A DNA stretch of 64,000 nucleotides from Siphonodentalium dalli (Eukaryota; Mollusca; Scaphopoda; Gadilida; Siphonodentaliidae): NCBI GenBank assembly GCA_032622095.1, contig CP136068.1:115183509-115247508 (forward strand). The letters run 5' to 3'. Below are positions 10,997 to 23,355 of this stretch, piece after piece. The notes under the pieces are model-generated. The model made no database searches and was not told the DNA's origin. It saw only the letters and a list, made by a program, of their open reading frames with translations. Each line of letters starts with the position of its first letter. Position 1 is the first letter of the stretch. Position numbers and translations under genes: made by a program.

Positions 10997-11469
10997 GTGA
11001 CCCGCCATATCAAATCCAGTCGGAAGTCGGGATTTTGTTTACCCTGTGCCAATGCATGCATTCTCTTATATATGCGAGTCGACCATATATATAGGTCGCC
11101 TCGCATATATAATAGAATGCATTGGCCTAACAATTTTTTATCATGTTTTTTAAATAAATGTACATGTTTCTTACAATTTTTAGAACATAAAATAAAAAAC
11201 ATCCATTACCCTGCAGGGAGCCCCACACATATATAGAAGCATATAGAAGAGTGTCGTCTTCTCATGTTTGTCTGGGGCTCTGTATGGGTGAAATTATAAA
11301 ATTGTTAAAGAATACAAGAACAAATTATTTAAATTATAAAAAATTGTTAGGCCAATGCATTCTCTTATATATGCGAGGCGACCTATGGTCGACTCGCATA
11401 TATAAGAGAATGCATTGGCACAGGGTAAAAAAATCACGACTTCCGACTGGATTTGATATGGCGGGTCAC
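10997..11469. mobile_element. MITE family E, complete, 4-bp target duplication
   Basis: A 473-bp element with TIRs GTGACCCGCCATATCAAATC and complement. ATAT lies on both sides (10993-10996 and 11470-11473). Just inside each TIR, after CCCTGTGCCAATGCATT, is a ~80-bp hairpin (11045-11135 and 11350-11427) whose stem is CTCTTATATATGCGAG. The middle holds CTTACATTCTTTAACAAT-like A/T runs. No transposase. Confidence 0.85.
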
Positions 11470-11473
11470 ATAT

Positions 11474-12640
11474 GTAGTTTTACTCTAATGACCATAACTT
11501 CAGAAGAAATTATTGGATAAAACCCTTTGCTTGTGGATATGTCAATGAATGAAAGAATGTACTGGATGTGTGTTGTGATCGTATATTCTGTAACGACCAA
11601 TATTCGTGCCTGTTATCAGGAACACCAGAACTTTCATTGTGTATTTCGTCTTGGCTTGGAAATAATAAAACAGGATGTGTATCTTATTGGGGGAGAGGGT
11701 GCTGTGATCGTTGCAGTTTACACTAAATGTGCCGCCAACGACCACAGCATCGTATCCCCAATAATACACACCTCTACATTAGTTTCTTATATGTATACAG
11801 CTTGTTGATGATTTATTCCCATAAAAAGATGAATGTATTCTTATTTATTTTCACAAAATCTGCCAAGAATTTGAGACTAGCCCACGCAGCACATTACGTC
11901 AGCCCAATATAAGATTTCCAAGCACTTATAGCAACGATTAATTACGTGTCGATATAAATAACTGGCATCAGATGCAAGCATGCACAATTATTCTACAGAC
12001 CGCTTTTAGTGAATAGATCAGATTAAGTCAACACTTTGTGACGTGTTGTTCGTGTTACGGTCTCTGTGTTATTGGGGTATGAAACGGGTGACCCAATTGG
12101 CAGTTCACCAATCGCCGATCATGAATTAGTGCAACACAGGCGGGCTATGTAAATATATAGCGTACGTGTGTGGTGAAGCGCGTATACAAATATAAGTGGC
12201 TTGTTATTCACCAGCCTCTTCTCTCGAAAATCAGCACGCTGTTCATGCTGGGCCCATAATAGGATTTGTTTCAGGTTCATAATCGGCTGAGAATCGCCTC
12301 ATTTTGAGTCGATAACGAACTGAACATGAGAGTGTTTTAGTGACATTACCGACTCATAATAACTTATTATTAATTCATTAACAGTAGCACGAATCAACCA
12401 ACTCACGACTTACCATATATGAGATGTGGACCGTACCATAACACGGAATAAGGGATATAAGTCCACTATATGTGCTTGTTTCCGAATTAAAAAAATATCC
12501 AATATGAACGTATGCGAACATTTATATGTCGATTGTGTATGTCGATTATTATCCTATTTGTACGAGGATGTGTTGCATGCACATGAGCCGGGACAACTCG
12601 GTCCGATGAATTCTTGTGGCGAACGATCACACGCAATTAA
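11474..12640. other. no recognisable gene
   Basis: About 1.2 kb of AT-rich sequence. Short frames such as 11527-11808 show no domain or splice context. I see no repeat shared with the rest of the window. Confidence 0.5.
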
Positions 12641-12889
12641 ACACATGTGACCCGCCATATCAAATCCAGTCGGAAGTCGGGATTTTTTTTACCCTGTGCC
12701 AATGCATTCTCTTATATATGCGAGTCGACCATAGGTCGCCTCGCGTATATAAGAGAATGCATTTAGTCCAGGAGATATTGGTCGACCTCTGCACCCCCCC
12801 CCCAGGACTCAACTTCACCCGACTAATTTTCTTCCTTAAGGTCTCCTCTAATTTTTTTCACTTGTTAACAAGAAAAAAAAGTGGCCGCA

Positions 12890-14000
12890 GAGACTCCAGA
12901 CAAGATGGCGTCCATCATGGCGGCCATTTTCTTTTAATGCACCAGGTCTCTTTGATCGCCATTATAGTAAAGATGATAGCTCATGTGGTCTTTTTTCCGC
13001 TCGATTCGTTATGCTAATATACAACCCTTACAAATTAGCCAAAAATCCGACACCAGAATCCAATATGGCGGCCAAGATGGCCGCCGAAATGTGAAAATAT
13101 GCTATTTTTATGACATGTTACCACCTTTCGTTTGTCTCTGTGGGAAAATGTTAGCATTTTTGCGTCATGTTATACATTTATCATATAGAGGAGTCATTGG
13201 CGAACACACGGGGACAATAATATGCATTCATTGCGGGATATCTTTGTCGGATATCACGTTTTCCCAAATGCCGGTATCATAGGTCAAAGCGGAATCTCCG
13301 TTAATAACGCGATGTTATGTTTCGAATCAATGAATGTTATTGCTATTATAACAACACTCATGCATATATATTTGCAGGAGATACTCGAGCTAGGATTCCT
13401 CTTATACCTGAGTTGAGGAATATTTACCCAAATCCAAGATGGCGGCCAAAATGGCCACCAGAAATAAAAAATCGCCGAAAATCGCTGATTTTAACATCAG
13501 TGAGCATTATTGTCATGACAACTCCACACCTGCTTACTATTGTAAGTTGGGAACACTTAGGCGAAGAACTTTCCTTGTACCATATCCAAACAAAAGTCCC
13601 CCAAATCCAAAATGGCGCCCACAATGGCGGACAGATTTTGAAAAATCACCGAAATTCCCTCATATTCACATCATTGGGCATTATTGTGGAGACAACTCCA
13701 TCCATGCGTACAGTTGAGTTGGAAATACTGAGGTGAAGTAATTACCTTACATCTCATGCAAGAAATGGTTTTCCAAATCGAAGATGGCGGCCAAAATGGC
13801 GACCGAAATTGAAAACACGCCTACATTCCTTTACTTTCTTAGGATGGGCGTTATTGTTTCGCGATTTCTACCCACCATTACATGTTGATATGTATGAATT
13901 ATTCATTAGGGTTTGGCAAGTGATACTCACAGTCAATATGGCGGCCAAACTGACAGGCAGAAATTGAAAAGAAGCCGATATTATCACATACTAATTTCAA
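12890..14000 (+). repeat. degenerate ~150-200 bp repeats in the left arm
   Basis: Recurring AAGATGGCGGCCAAAATGGC blocks occur near 12903, 13065, 13435, 13605, 13782 and 13938, separated by similar segments with GGCATTATTGT and ACAACTCCA. The mirror set lies at about 16600-17700. Open frames here (for example 13439-13717 and 16855-17148) are translations of this repeat. Confidence 0.65.
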
Positions 14001-14636
14001 CTTTTTGTCATAATATTGATTTGTATAAACGAAACGGTACATAATATGAGCCATCTATTAGTTCCAATGTAAGTCGTAGCCTTTTGGAAGGATGAAAACC
14101 CACAATCGCAATGTGGCATTTCAAAATCCATTCTCCACTAAGGGCTCATACTTGCCGTAGCCGTATATAGGTGCGCCGAATAGTCATATTATGACTTCCA
14201 AGAATCAAAACAACAGTACCTGAGCTTATTCTGAATTGCCACATTCAGTATTATCTAGACTCGTTTCCATCTCTTCGTCAGATTAATCTATCTCACTCAC
14301 AATAACAGTTCACTACTCTTCTTTGTAGGAGTGTGCCACTAATCGGAATGTTTCAAACAATACATATGCCGGTGTCCAGCTCACGTGTTTGTTTCGAAAA
14401 CTTGGAATTCTTAGCGAGCTTCATTCGTGGTATAGCTTATGGTATAATTCAGATGCTACATATGGGGTATATGCGTCATCTTGTGCGATACACTATAAAG
14501 GTATTCGGTCGATGCGTATACTAGCTTTCAGAAGGACCTATCTATCTGCGTATTGTCAGCTTTGGTGACCTAATGGGGATAACAACGTGTACACCTGGTG
14601 ATCTTCCCAAACAGCCACTTCTCAATATATGGTTTA

Positions 14637-15330
14637 TCAATTCACATACTCATCTAATGCACTGACGTACCCGGACAACTTCTGTATATGGCTTCGAATG
14701 TTGAAAGCCCGACATTTGACGGATGTATTTCTGCTTAGGCGTAGCCGTAGAAGACCATAATGCATAATATACCCAAACTCCTTGAACATGATCATAAGAA
14801 CAAGCTTGTTGGCGTCCAGCAATCGTTTCACCGAACAGATCCAAGCAGATGATAACAATACACACGGTGCTAGTTTGTGTGTATGTGTCATGACAGCGGA
14901 AATTAAATTGGACCATGACTGCACCGCCCCTCATTTTGTTATGATTTAGATTCCGACAGGATCTCATGTGTGGCTTTGCCTTCATTGTATGCTAAGAGTG
15001 TATGTTCCCATCCGTTTGGAAGCCGTTCTTAAACAACTGGACCAGGAGTATGCCATTGGCTACTGCTGTATAAGCCCCACCAAGACTGGGGTGTAGTCTT
15101 AAAGGCGATACCTTTGATAGTTGGTTGATATGTCATGCTCACGCTGGGTGGTATGGTTCAAGAATGTACAAATGCCACCAACAAAAGGGTTAAATGTTCA
15201 ACGCGAAGAACATCCAGAGGAATGTTACATTGATGAGCTCTTGCATTCAGTTCAACAAACGTTGGTACACCAAGTGATTTCTTGGTAACACCACCAATGC
15301 GACCATTTTCCTGCATGAGACATTAACTAC
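14637..15330 (-). pseudogene. decayed ORF of unknown type inside the giant palindrome
   Basis: Reading the minus strand from about 15330 gives a protein-like stretch (GRIGGVTKKSLGVPTFVELN, then NARAHQCNIPLDVLRVEH). It continues with stops and frameshifts to about 14637. A diverged second version of its later part lies on the plus strand at about 15640-16000; both share a H-K-L-A-P segment in one frame. I do not recognise the family. It may be the element's own lost protein. Confidence 0.3.
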
Positions 15331-18300
15331 TATATTCTAAAGTTATATATATAAAGCTATATGATCATAAAGGTCGCGTTCCCCAACGTCCACAGCCATT
15401 GCCATCGAGACTGTATATTGTTCTTTAAATACATAGTGAAATAAATGCACCACAGTTCCTGACATTTTCTTGAATAATATCGCCCACATACTGACCCTAA
15501 CCCCGAGAGAGGATAACAAAACACGCATACATTCATGCTTTTAAGACATTATCCTTTAGTCCATCCGACTGTTTTGAGGGAGGCTAGCATAGTATTATCC
15601 AGGCAAAAGTGTACGTAGTTGAATCAGAAAGGCTTCGAAACGGATGTGGCAATACAATTTTACCACACCAAATAAAACCAACACGCATGCCATTCGATAT
15701 CTTAAACATGCACCAGGTGTAGGGGTGGTGTATACGGTGGCCCATTTCATTCCCAGTATCATGGCGCATGTCCACAAACTAGCACCGCGAGCATTGTTCT
15801 TCTCTGCTGGGAGATATTCGACGAGACAACTGCGGGGCGTCACACAGTTTGCTTCGGATAATGGTCAAGTAGTGTGGGTAGTCTGTACACTAGGGTCTTC
15901 TCCGTAGCAGATAGACATCTGTCCAAGGGAATGAGACAGCTAGCAACCTTCGAAACACTGTCGAAGTTGTCCACATATGCCAATGCGTTCGCTGAGTTTG
16001 TGAGTTGATAAACCATCTATTGAGAAGTGACTAGCTAACTGGTTCGCCAGGTGTACATGTCGTTATCCCATGGGGTATGAGACACATACATAGAGATGAC
16101 CTTCTGTAAGCTTGTATACTCATCGGCCATGTACCTTCCTAGTTCAAGATGACGCACAAATATCATATTTAGCAAATATTTAAAATCGTAAGCTAGACAC
16201 CGGAAAATGAATTGTTTGAAACGTTATGATTAGAGGGACCCTACTCCCAGGAAGTGGTGAATAATTTGTCGGTGTGAGCGACCTATATTTATCAGACAAA
16301 GATATGGAAGCTGGTCCAGATAATTATGGACGTGACGTGGCAAATCAGAATCTGTCATCAGGTAATTGTTCTGATATAACTATTCGGCGCACCTCGCTTA
16401 CGGCCATTATCGGTGCTAAGTGGAGACTGGATTTCGAAATGCCACATCGCGATATTAATGGTGGTTTTTCATCTTTCAAGAAGGATACGAGCTATGTTAT
16501 GCGTTTTTATACCTTTAAGTTGAACTAGCAGATGGTTTATGTACAGTTTCGACCATACATACCGATATTATGACAAAAAGTTGAAATTAATATGTGAAAA
16601 TATCGATTTCTTTTCAATTTCTAGCCGCCAATTTAGCAGCGATCTTGGCTGTGAGTATCAATTGCCAAACCCTAATGAATACTTCATATCACTAGACCAT
16701 ATCAACATGTAATGCTGGATAGAAATCGCGAAACAATAACGCCCATCGTAAGAAAGTAAAGGAATGTAGACTTGTTTTCAAATTTCGGTCGCCATTTTGG
16801 CCGCCATCTTCAATTTGGAAAACAATTTCTTGCATGAGATGTAAGGTAATTACTTCACCTCAGTATTTCCAACTCAACTGTACGCACGGAGTTGTCTCGA
16901 CAATAATGCCCAATGATGTGAATATGAGGGAATTTCGGTGATTTTTCAAAATCTGTCCGCCATTGTGGGCGCCATTTTGGATTTGGGGGACTTTTGTTTG
17001 GATATGGTACAAGGAAAGTTCTTCGCCTAAGTGATCCCAACTTACAATAGTAAGCAGGTGTGGAGTTGTCATGACAATAATGCTCATTCATGTTAAAATC
17101 AGCGATTTTCGGCCATTTTTTATTTCTGGTGGCCATTTTGGCCGCCATCTTGGATTTGGGTAAATATTCCTCAACTCAGGTATAAGAGGAATCCTATCTC
17201 GAGTATCTCCTGCAAATATATATGCATGTGTGTTGCTATAATAGCAATAACATTCATTGATTCGAAACATAACATCGCGTTATTAACGGAGATTCGGCTT
17301 TGACCTATGATACCGGCATTTGGGAAAACGTGATATCGGGCAAAAATATCCCGCAATGAATGCATATTATGGTCCCCGTGTGTTCACCAATGACTCCTCT
17401 ATATGATACATGTATAACATGACGCAAAAATTCTAACATTTTCCCACAGAGACAAACGAAAGGTGGTAACATGTCATAAAAATAGCATATTTTCACATTT
17501 CGGCGGCCATCTTGGCCGCCATATTGGATTCTGGTGTCGGATTTTTGGCTAATTTGTAAGGGTTGTATATTAGCATAACGAATCGAGCGGGAAAAAAGAC
17601 CACATGTGCTATCATCTTTACTATAATGGCGATCAAAGAGACCTGGTGCATTAAAAGAAAATGGCCGCCATGATGGACGCCATCTTGTCTGGAGTCTCTG
17701 CGGCCACTTTTTTTTCTTGTTAACAAGTGAAAAAAATTAGAGGAGACCTTAAGGAAGAAAATTAGTCGGGTGAAGTTGAGTCCTGGGGGGGGGGGGTGCA
17801 GAGGTCGACCAATATCTCCTGGACTAATTGGCCTAACAATTTTTTACAATTTTAATAATTTGTTCTTGTATTCTTTAACAATTTTATAATTTCACCCATA
17901 CAGAGCCCCAGACAAACATGAGCAGACGACACTCTTCTATATGCTTCTATATATGTGTGGGGCTCCCTGCAGGGTAATGGATGTTTTATATTTTATGTCC
18001 TAAAAATTGTAAGAAACATTTATTTAAAAAAAAATGATAAAAAATTGTTAGGCCAATGCATTCTCTTATATATGCGAGGCGACCTATGGTCGACTCGCAT
18101 ATATAAGAGAATGCATTGGCACAGGGTAAACAAAATCCCGACTTCCGACTGGATTTGATATGGCGGGTCACACATCAACACCGTTTTCAGGTACATAATT
18201 CCACACAAAGCTTACCTATATATTTATTACACGCTTAAGACTTTGAATGCGTTGAGCAATTAAATTGTTACTTCGGAACAGACACGCAGTCATCCAGTAT

Positions 18301-18468
18301 ATACTCAGCGCAACCTCTGAATGAACATTTAGTGTAAACATACACTCACAGGCCCCTATTGTCAAATTGTGAGGAGCGGGGCACATATAAGTGGTCATCA
18401 CATGTACCACAATCCCTGTCTGTCATACCATTGCATGTATTGGCAATAAAATATGTTTAACTAATCAA

Positions 18469-18551
18469 AGGCCCCTGGGGAAAGTTACTAAAATACCAAT
18501 ATACACTGGTATAGTCTATATTGACATTTTAGTAATTCTCCCCAGGGGCCT
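18469..18551. mobile_element. 83-bp palindrome, probable mini-MITE
   Basis: Arms AGGCCCCTGGGGAAAGTTAC and complement, about 27 bp each, around a short AT core. No second copy in the window. Confidence 0.6.
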
Positions 18552-18632
18552 GTGCATACAATGTGTATCTCCAACTCAGCATGCTATAAATTCATGTTCA
18601 TGACAATGACCATGTTATTTGCATAGATCATC

Positions 18633-19401
18633 CACTCTTAAAAATATAGGTTCTTCAGAGTACCTACGTAGGTACTAAGCTTTGTCCCAGGGGGAGTACC
18701 AACTTTTTGGTACTCTGGAGTACCAAAAGTTTAGGTACTCTAGAGTACCAAAATGTTTGGTACTCTGGAGTACCAACTTCTTGGTACTCTAGAGTACCAA
18801 ATTGTTGGTACTCTGGATTACCTAATAATTATTTAAGTTCTACCCGGGCATTGTGCATATAATACCCACCCCGCATTTATGTCACCCAAGCCATGACGCT
18901 CACGATATGAGGTGCCAAGAAATAGATGCTTTCATGATACGCCCTATATATTATCTGAAGTACCAAAATATCAAGACAGGTACTCTGAAGTATTTAGGTA
19001 CTACGCATAGATCCAGCAATTTGCTACTCCAGAGAACAAAACAGCCCTGATACCGGCAAATTTAACAATGTGACATGTTACATTCCAAATTATGCTGCCG
19101 CGTTTAAACATCCAATTAAGTACAAAACCACAAAGACTCCCTTGCATAGTGCTAAATGAAATAATCCTACAGATCTACGACCGCGAGTCGACGGGCGGCC
19201 ATTTTTCACTTTAATTTAATCGTTTGCACACGGCACTCGATATTGACACACACACGGTCTCACCCAATCAGCATGGAGTACAAACTCATGTGGTTCTATA
19301 ACGCTAAAAAGGCTCTAAACGCTTATAGTACCAAACTGTCTGGTACTATCGCGGCTTTAGGTTCCATGGGGTACCTAAATCAATTGCTTTATTTGAGAGT
19401 G
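18633..19401. mobile_element. MITE family F carrying GGTACTC palindrome arrays
   Basis: Ends CACTCTTAAAAA and TTTGAGAGTG are short TIRs. Near the left end, 18655-18825 holds about six tandem ~27-30 bp units built on the palindrome TTGGTACTCTGGAGTACCAA. Single units recur at 18955-19010 and 19325-19375. The interior (about 19020-19320) is unique, without a gene. Confidence 0.6.
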
Positions 19402-19417
19402 TAGAGCGCGTTTTGCA

Positions 19418-19506
19418 CTCATCCGTGGCTCAAATTAATTCATTTGTTGCATCTATTATTTGAGTATCAAAGGAGATGGTCACATAACTGACCGGATTTA
19501 GGGTAC
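19418..19506. mobile_element. half-copy of MITE family B
   Basis: One arm of the 1019-1209 palindrome (TGCACTCATCCGTGGCTCAA to GACCGGATTTAGGGT). It lies 16 bp past family F. From 19507 to 20013 there is a C-run (19526-19537) and no gene. Confidence 0.6.
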
Positions 19507-20055
19507 AGTTCTCCTGTATGTGCCCCCCCCCCCCCTCTTCAATACCCCATCAATAAGCGAAGGAGGGGTGGCTAGTGAGTGCATGGAAATCTAATCATAT
19601 AGTCAGATAGGTACTCATGGTTGATAGGGCTTGTTACATTAGTCAACAAAGGTCCTCTATGTGATCCCCTCATGCAGCTAGGGTATACATTCGCATAGAG
19701 CCACGTCCCGCGAAGGTGTTGTAGCCTAGATAAAAGTAGGAGTTTGTGCTCTAGCTGTTATGTATATATTATGTTTGCATATGATGTTTTCAATATATAC
19801 AGGGACGGTGCATGCCATTACGCATTGCACCATTTGCATGTCATTACGAACCACAAGTTGACAGACGGGAAAAGAAACGAACTGATTACAAAGCATGCAG
19901 CTACAGTATTTAATGATGCTCCCGTGGTTGGGTCATGGGTTTCATCATTACAGCGTGGGCTAGACGATGAATATCAGTATATATAGTGGTTTAGAATTTA
20001 CCCCCACGTGCATATATGGCAAGCCAACCCGCTATTTAATATTAATTTTACTTAA

Positions 20056-20647
20056 AGGGGTACTGTACGCCATTTTCAATAAATTTCCGGTGATAACAAC
20101 GATCTATTATCGATACTATATAGAAACATAAGTAATTTGAGTCGAAGATGTATTCTGTAAACGCTCAGGTTAATAGGCTATCTTAAAATTTAATAATTTA
20201 AAAGTTAAAAATTTAATATAAATTGAACTTATGGCTGGAGCCATAAAATGGCGTAAATTAAAATACGAATTTCCGTGTACAAAGCGTAATCAAATTATAA
20301 TTGAGGGATACTGGATTAGTAAACCCATTGCACACACGATCGTTTGAAACATTATGCTTATACGGGGAGAAAACTCAAGCCACTCATTGACTAGTGACGA
20401 TACAATAACTTAAATGAGTATATGGGACTACTATGCATATAATATATTTTTTATTTTATTCATTTGGTTGAAAACTGTACAAAAATTACTCGACAACGAC
20501 AATTTGTAATTTTGCATTCCGGTAAATTTGCCATCCGTAACACTACTTCGTACTCAACAGACTTTCAAAGAATGTAAAAGTTGTTACATTATTCTCCGAC
20601 TCGGGGATTACAGAAACCAACAACAACATCTTGGGTACAGTACCCAT
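20056..20647. mobile_element. TTAA-targeted MITE family H, copy 1
   Basis: TIR AGGGGTACTGTACGCCATTT and a complementary end GGGTACAGTACCC, flanked by TTAA at 20052-20055 and 20648-20651. The TTAA is the centre of an ACTTAAGT palindrome unit of the host array. Confidence 0.75.
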
Positions 20648-21756
20648 TTAAGTAAAATAAAATTACACTTTATTTTACTTAAGTGAAATAAAATGTCATT
20701 TTATTTCACTTAAGTGAAATAACGGTCATTTTTTATTTTAATTAAGTAAAAAAGAATTTTACTTAAGTAAAATTAACCATGTTTTAACTTAAGTAGAATT
20801 CTTTTTTACTTAAGTAAAATAAAAAATGACCGTTATTTTACTTAAGTAAAAAAGAATTCTACTTAAGTAAAATAATGCATTAATTTTACTTAAGTAAAAT
20901 AAATGACATATATCGATGACCGGTAGATGGCGTTTATTTCACTTAAGTGAAATAAAGCGCCCACTATGAGAGTCATCTTGCAAAATTGCTCCCTTGGCTC
21001 GTGCGCCGGGAGTGCTGTTCATGTTCGTGAGAAAGTTATCTCCCGTTGTGTATTATGAGTGCATCTGAGCAACCCAGGCTACAGTCGTAGCTGGCTAGAC
21101 ATGCGCAGTAGAAAGCTACAGAAAGCTGCAGCCGGCCACAGCTGGTGGTCACTAACTATTGTACCGCAACTCCGAACTTGGAATGTCGGCATAATGTTGG
21201 CATTATGTTGCTATATCAATTCACCAATGGTCTCGCTCGCTGCAGCAAGCACATTTGAAGCAATTAACACTCGTACTAAGTCCATGCCTCCATAAATCTG
21301 ATATTTAAAAGAGTATGATACATGTATGTGATTATATCTCGTTCTCAGCACAATAAGCATCAAACACAAACGCATCACACATTTTTAGCAGTTTTCTCTG
21401 ATTATTGCGGTAATGGCAGTGGGTGTGGAATGTTCTCAATTTTATTGCATGAGGTTGGTGCTAATCTCATTCTGTCATCTATATATCATAAAACACTCGC
21501 TGCCCTTATAACAAGTTCACATGTGGTTTGGTGGGATTTGGCGTTGGTCTCTAAACTGATTGGGGGGAAATCATTAATAAGTCTTAACACCTGGTTGCAC
21601 TTTATTTTACTTAAGTAAAATAAATGACATCTATCGATGACCGGTAGATGGCGTTTATTTCACTTAAGTGAAATAAACCCTAATGTTCATTTATTTTACT
21701 TAAGTAAAAAAGAATTTTACTTAAGTTAAATAAAAACTGTGTTTTATTTCACTTAA

Positions 21757-22528
21757 AGGGGTACTGTACGCCATTTTCATTAAATTTCCGGTGACAACAA
21801 CGATCTAATATCGATAATATATAGAAACATAAGTAATTTGAGTCGAAGATGTATTCTGTAAACGCTCAGGTTAATAGGCTATCTTAAAATTTAATAATTT
21901 AAAAGTTAATAATTTGATATAAATTGAATTTATGACTGGAGCCATAAAATGGCGTCAATTAAATTACGAATTACCGTAATCAAAAATAGTAATTGAGGGA
22001 TACTGGATTTTTAAACCGATCGCACACACGATTGCTTAAAATATTATGATGATACGGGGAGAACACTCAAGCCACTCACTGACTAGCGACGATACAATTA
22101 TATCCCACCCACCACCCCATCCCGCCATCCATAGTATCTTATGCGCCACAGGCGCCCGTATAGAGGCTACTGCCCACATAAATACGTAGTCTAATTATAT
22201 CCCACCCACCACCCCATCCCGCCACCCATAGTATCTTATGCGCCACAGGCGCCCTTATAGAGGCTACTGCCCACAAAAATAAGTAGTCTAATGATATCCC
22301 ACCCACCACCCCATCCCGCCACCCATAGTATCTTATGCGCCACATGCGCCCTTATAGAGGCTACTGCCAACATAAATAAGTAGTCTAATTATACTTTACA
22401 AAAATTACTCGACAACGACAATTTGTATTTTTGCATTCCGGTAAATTTGTCATCCGTAACATGACTTCGTACTCAACAGACTTTCAAATTATGGAAACCA
22501 ACAACAACATGTGGCGTACAGTACCCCT
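21757..22528. mobile_element. TTAA-targeted MITE family H, copy 2
   Basis: Same ends as copy 1, with TTAA at 21753-21756 and 22529-22532, again at the centre of an ACTTAAGT unit. It is longer than copy 1 because of a three-copy minisatellite at 22094-22391. A partial third relative lies at about 28284-28460. Confidence 0.75.
22094..22391. repeat. three-copy ~98-bp minisatellite
   Basis: Units contain ATATCCCACCCACCACCCCA and CTTATGCGCCACAGGCGCCC, and differ at a few positions. They are absent from family H copy 1, so they arose or inserted after the copies diverged. Confidence 0.85.
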
Positions 22529-22890
22529 TTAAGTAAAATTAGTGTGCGTTTTAATTTTACTTAAGTAAAATAAAATGTCATTTTATTTTACTTAAGTAAA
22601 ATAAAGTGTCATTTAATTTTACTTAAGTAAAATAAAACCATGTAGATGGCGCTTTATTTCACTTAAGTAAAATAAAATGACACTTGATTTTACTTCAGTA
22701 AAATAAAATGTCATTTTATTTCACTTAAGTGAAATAAAGTGTCATTTTATTTTACTTAAGTAAAATTAATATTAAATAGCGGTTTGGCTTGCCATACGTA
22801 CATGCATGGGTGAAAATCGATTTTCAAGTTGTATCTGAGTTGATCGGGGATTTCACAATACGCCATTCCGATAGCAACATGGTCATTTAA

Positions 22891-23355
22891 AGGTACTCAA
22901 TCCGATCAGGCGGTCCCAATATCATCAAGTTACAACAACAACAACAATAACATTTCGATCAAATTACACTTTTTTTTTATATCAGAATTGATTAATTACA
23001 ACAAAATAATGCTAACCGCTGTTGGTATAAAATTTCCCAAAACGTGTTATTTATCAACATGTTGTTCAACTAAATATTGACGTATTATCACTTGCGTATC
23101 ACGAAATTCGGCCGTATTACCACTTGATTTTAGAGTTATCCATCTTGATCTGCAATTTTGTCCGAGACCATTGGTTTGATGACTCTTTTCTGGGCCACAA
23201 ATAATTAAACATTTCGAGAAATAACAAATTTCAAAAATCGATATCTGATCACTCTGAGCTTTGATGGGTGGGTTCCTCGACTCGAATCAAATATTTTTCA
23301 CCCCGAAGGCAAAGAAATAGTCATTTGGGAGCGTTGATTCGGATTATGCATCTTT
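22891..23355 (-). mobile_element. MITE family A, copy 3
   Basis: Reverse copy of 212-674. It begins AGGTACTCAATCCGATCAGG after TTAA at 22887-22890. Its far end (TTCGGATTATGCATCTTTA) lacks a clean TTAA. Confidence 0.65.

Larger units (their letters stand above)
12764..17826. mobile_element. giant palindromic transposable element
   Basis: A 5063-bp element with the TIR TAGTCCAGGAGATATTGGTC, flanked by ATT on both sides (12761-12763 and 17827-17829) inside a MITE whose empty site is known from 10997-11469. The outer arms, about 12764-14045 and 16550-17826, are roughly 95% alike by eye. The inner halves (to a centre near 15295) are also inverted copies but much more diverged, for example ACTATTCGGCGCACCT at about 16379 against its complement near 14170. 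So the whole element is an inverted dimer. No transposase is recognised. A 3-bp duplication fits several DNA transposon superfamilies. Confidence 0.8.
12647..18171. mobile_element. MITE family E, copy 2, interrupted by a 5.06-kb insertion
   Basis: TIRs GTGACCCGCCATATCAAATC at 12647 and complement ending at 18171, with ACAT on both sides (12643-12646 and 18172-18175). Removing the insertion and its duplicated ATT leaves about 459 bp, close to copy 1. The left hairpin is cut at 12763; the intact right hairpin is at 18048-18124. Confidence 0.85.
20014..22796. mobile_element. composite element G with TTAA-palindrome arrays
   Basis: Terminal inverted repeats of about 40 bp: ATATGGCAAGCCAACCCGCT, then ATTTAATATTAATTTTACTT at the left, and the complement ending near 22796. 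The body is arrays of TTTTACTTAAGTAAAATAAA and TTTCACTTAAGTGAAATAAA palindromes at about 20648-20965, 21600-21756 and 22529-22770. Two ~600-770 bp MITEs have inserted into these arrays. Frames at 21059-21295 and 21322-21618 show no recognisable domain. Confidence 0.65.

Noticed and set aside
12616-13736. Several 90-139 codon plus-strand frames, mirrored at 16855-17726
   Set aside because: The same frames appear on the minus strand of the other arm of the palindrome and consist of MAAKMA-type repeat translation.
15644-15907. 87-codon frame in the giant palindrome
   Set aside because: Its counterpart in the left arm is broken by stops, and no known domain is visible; treated as part of the decayed element.
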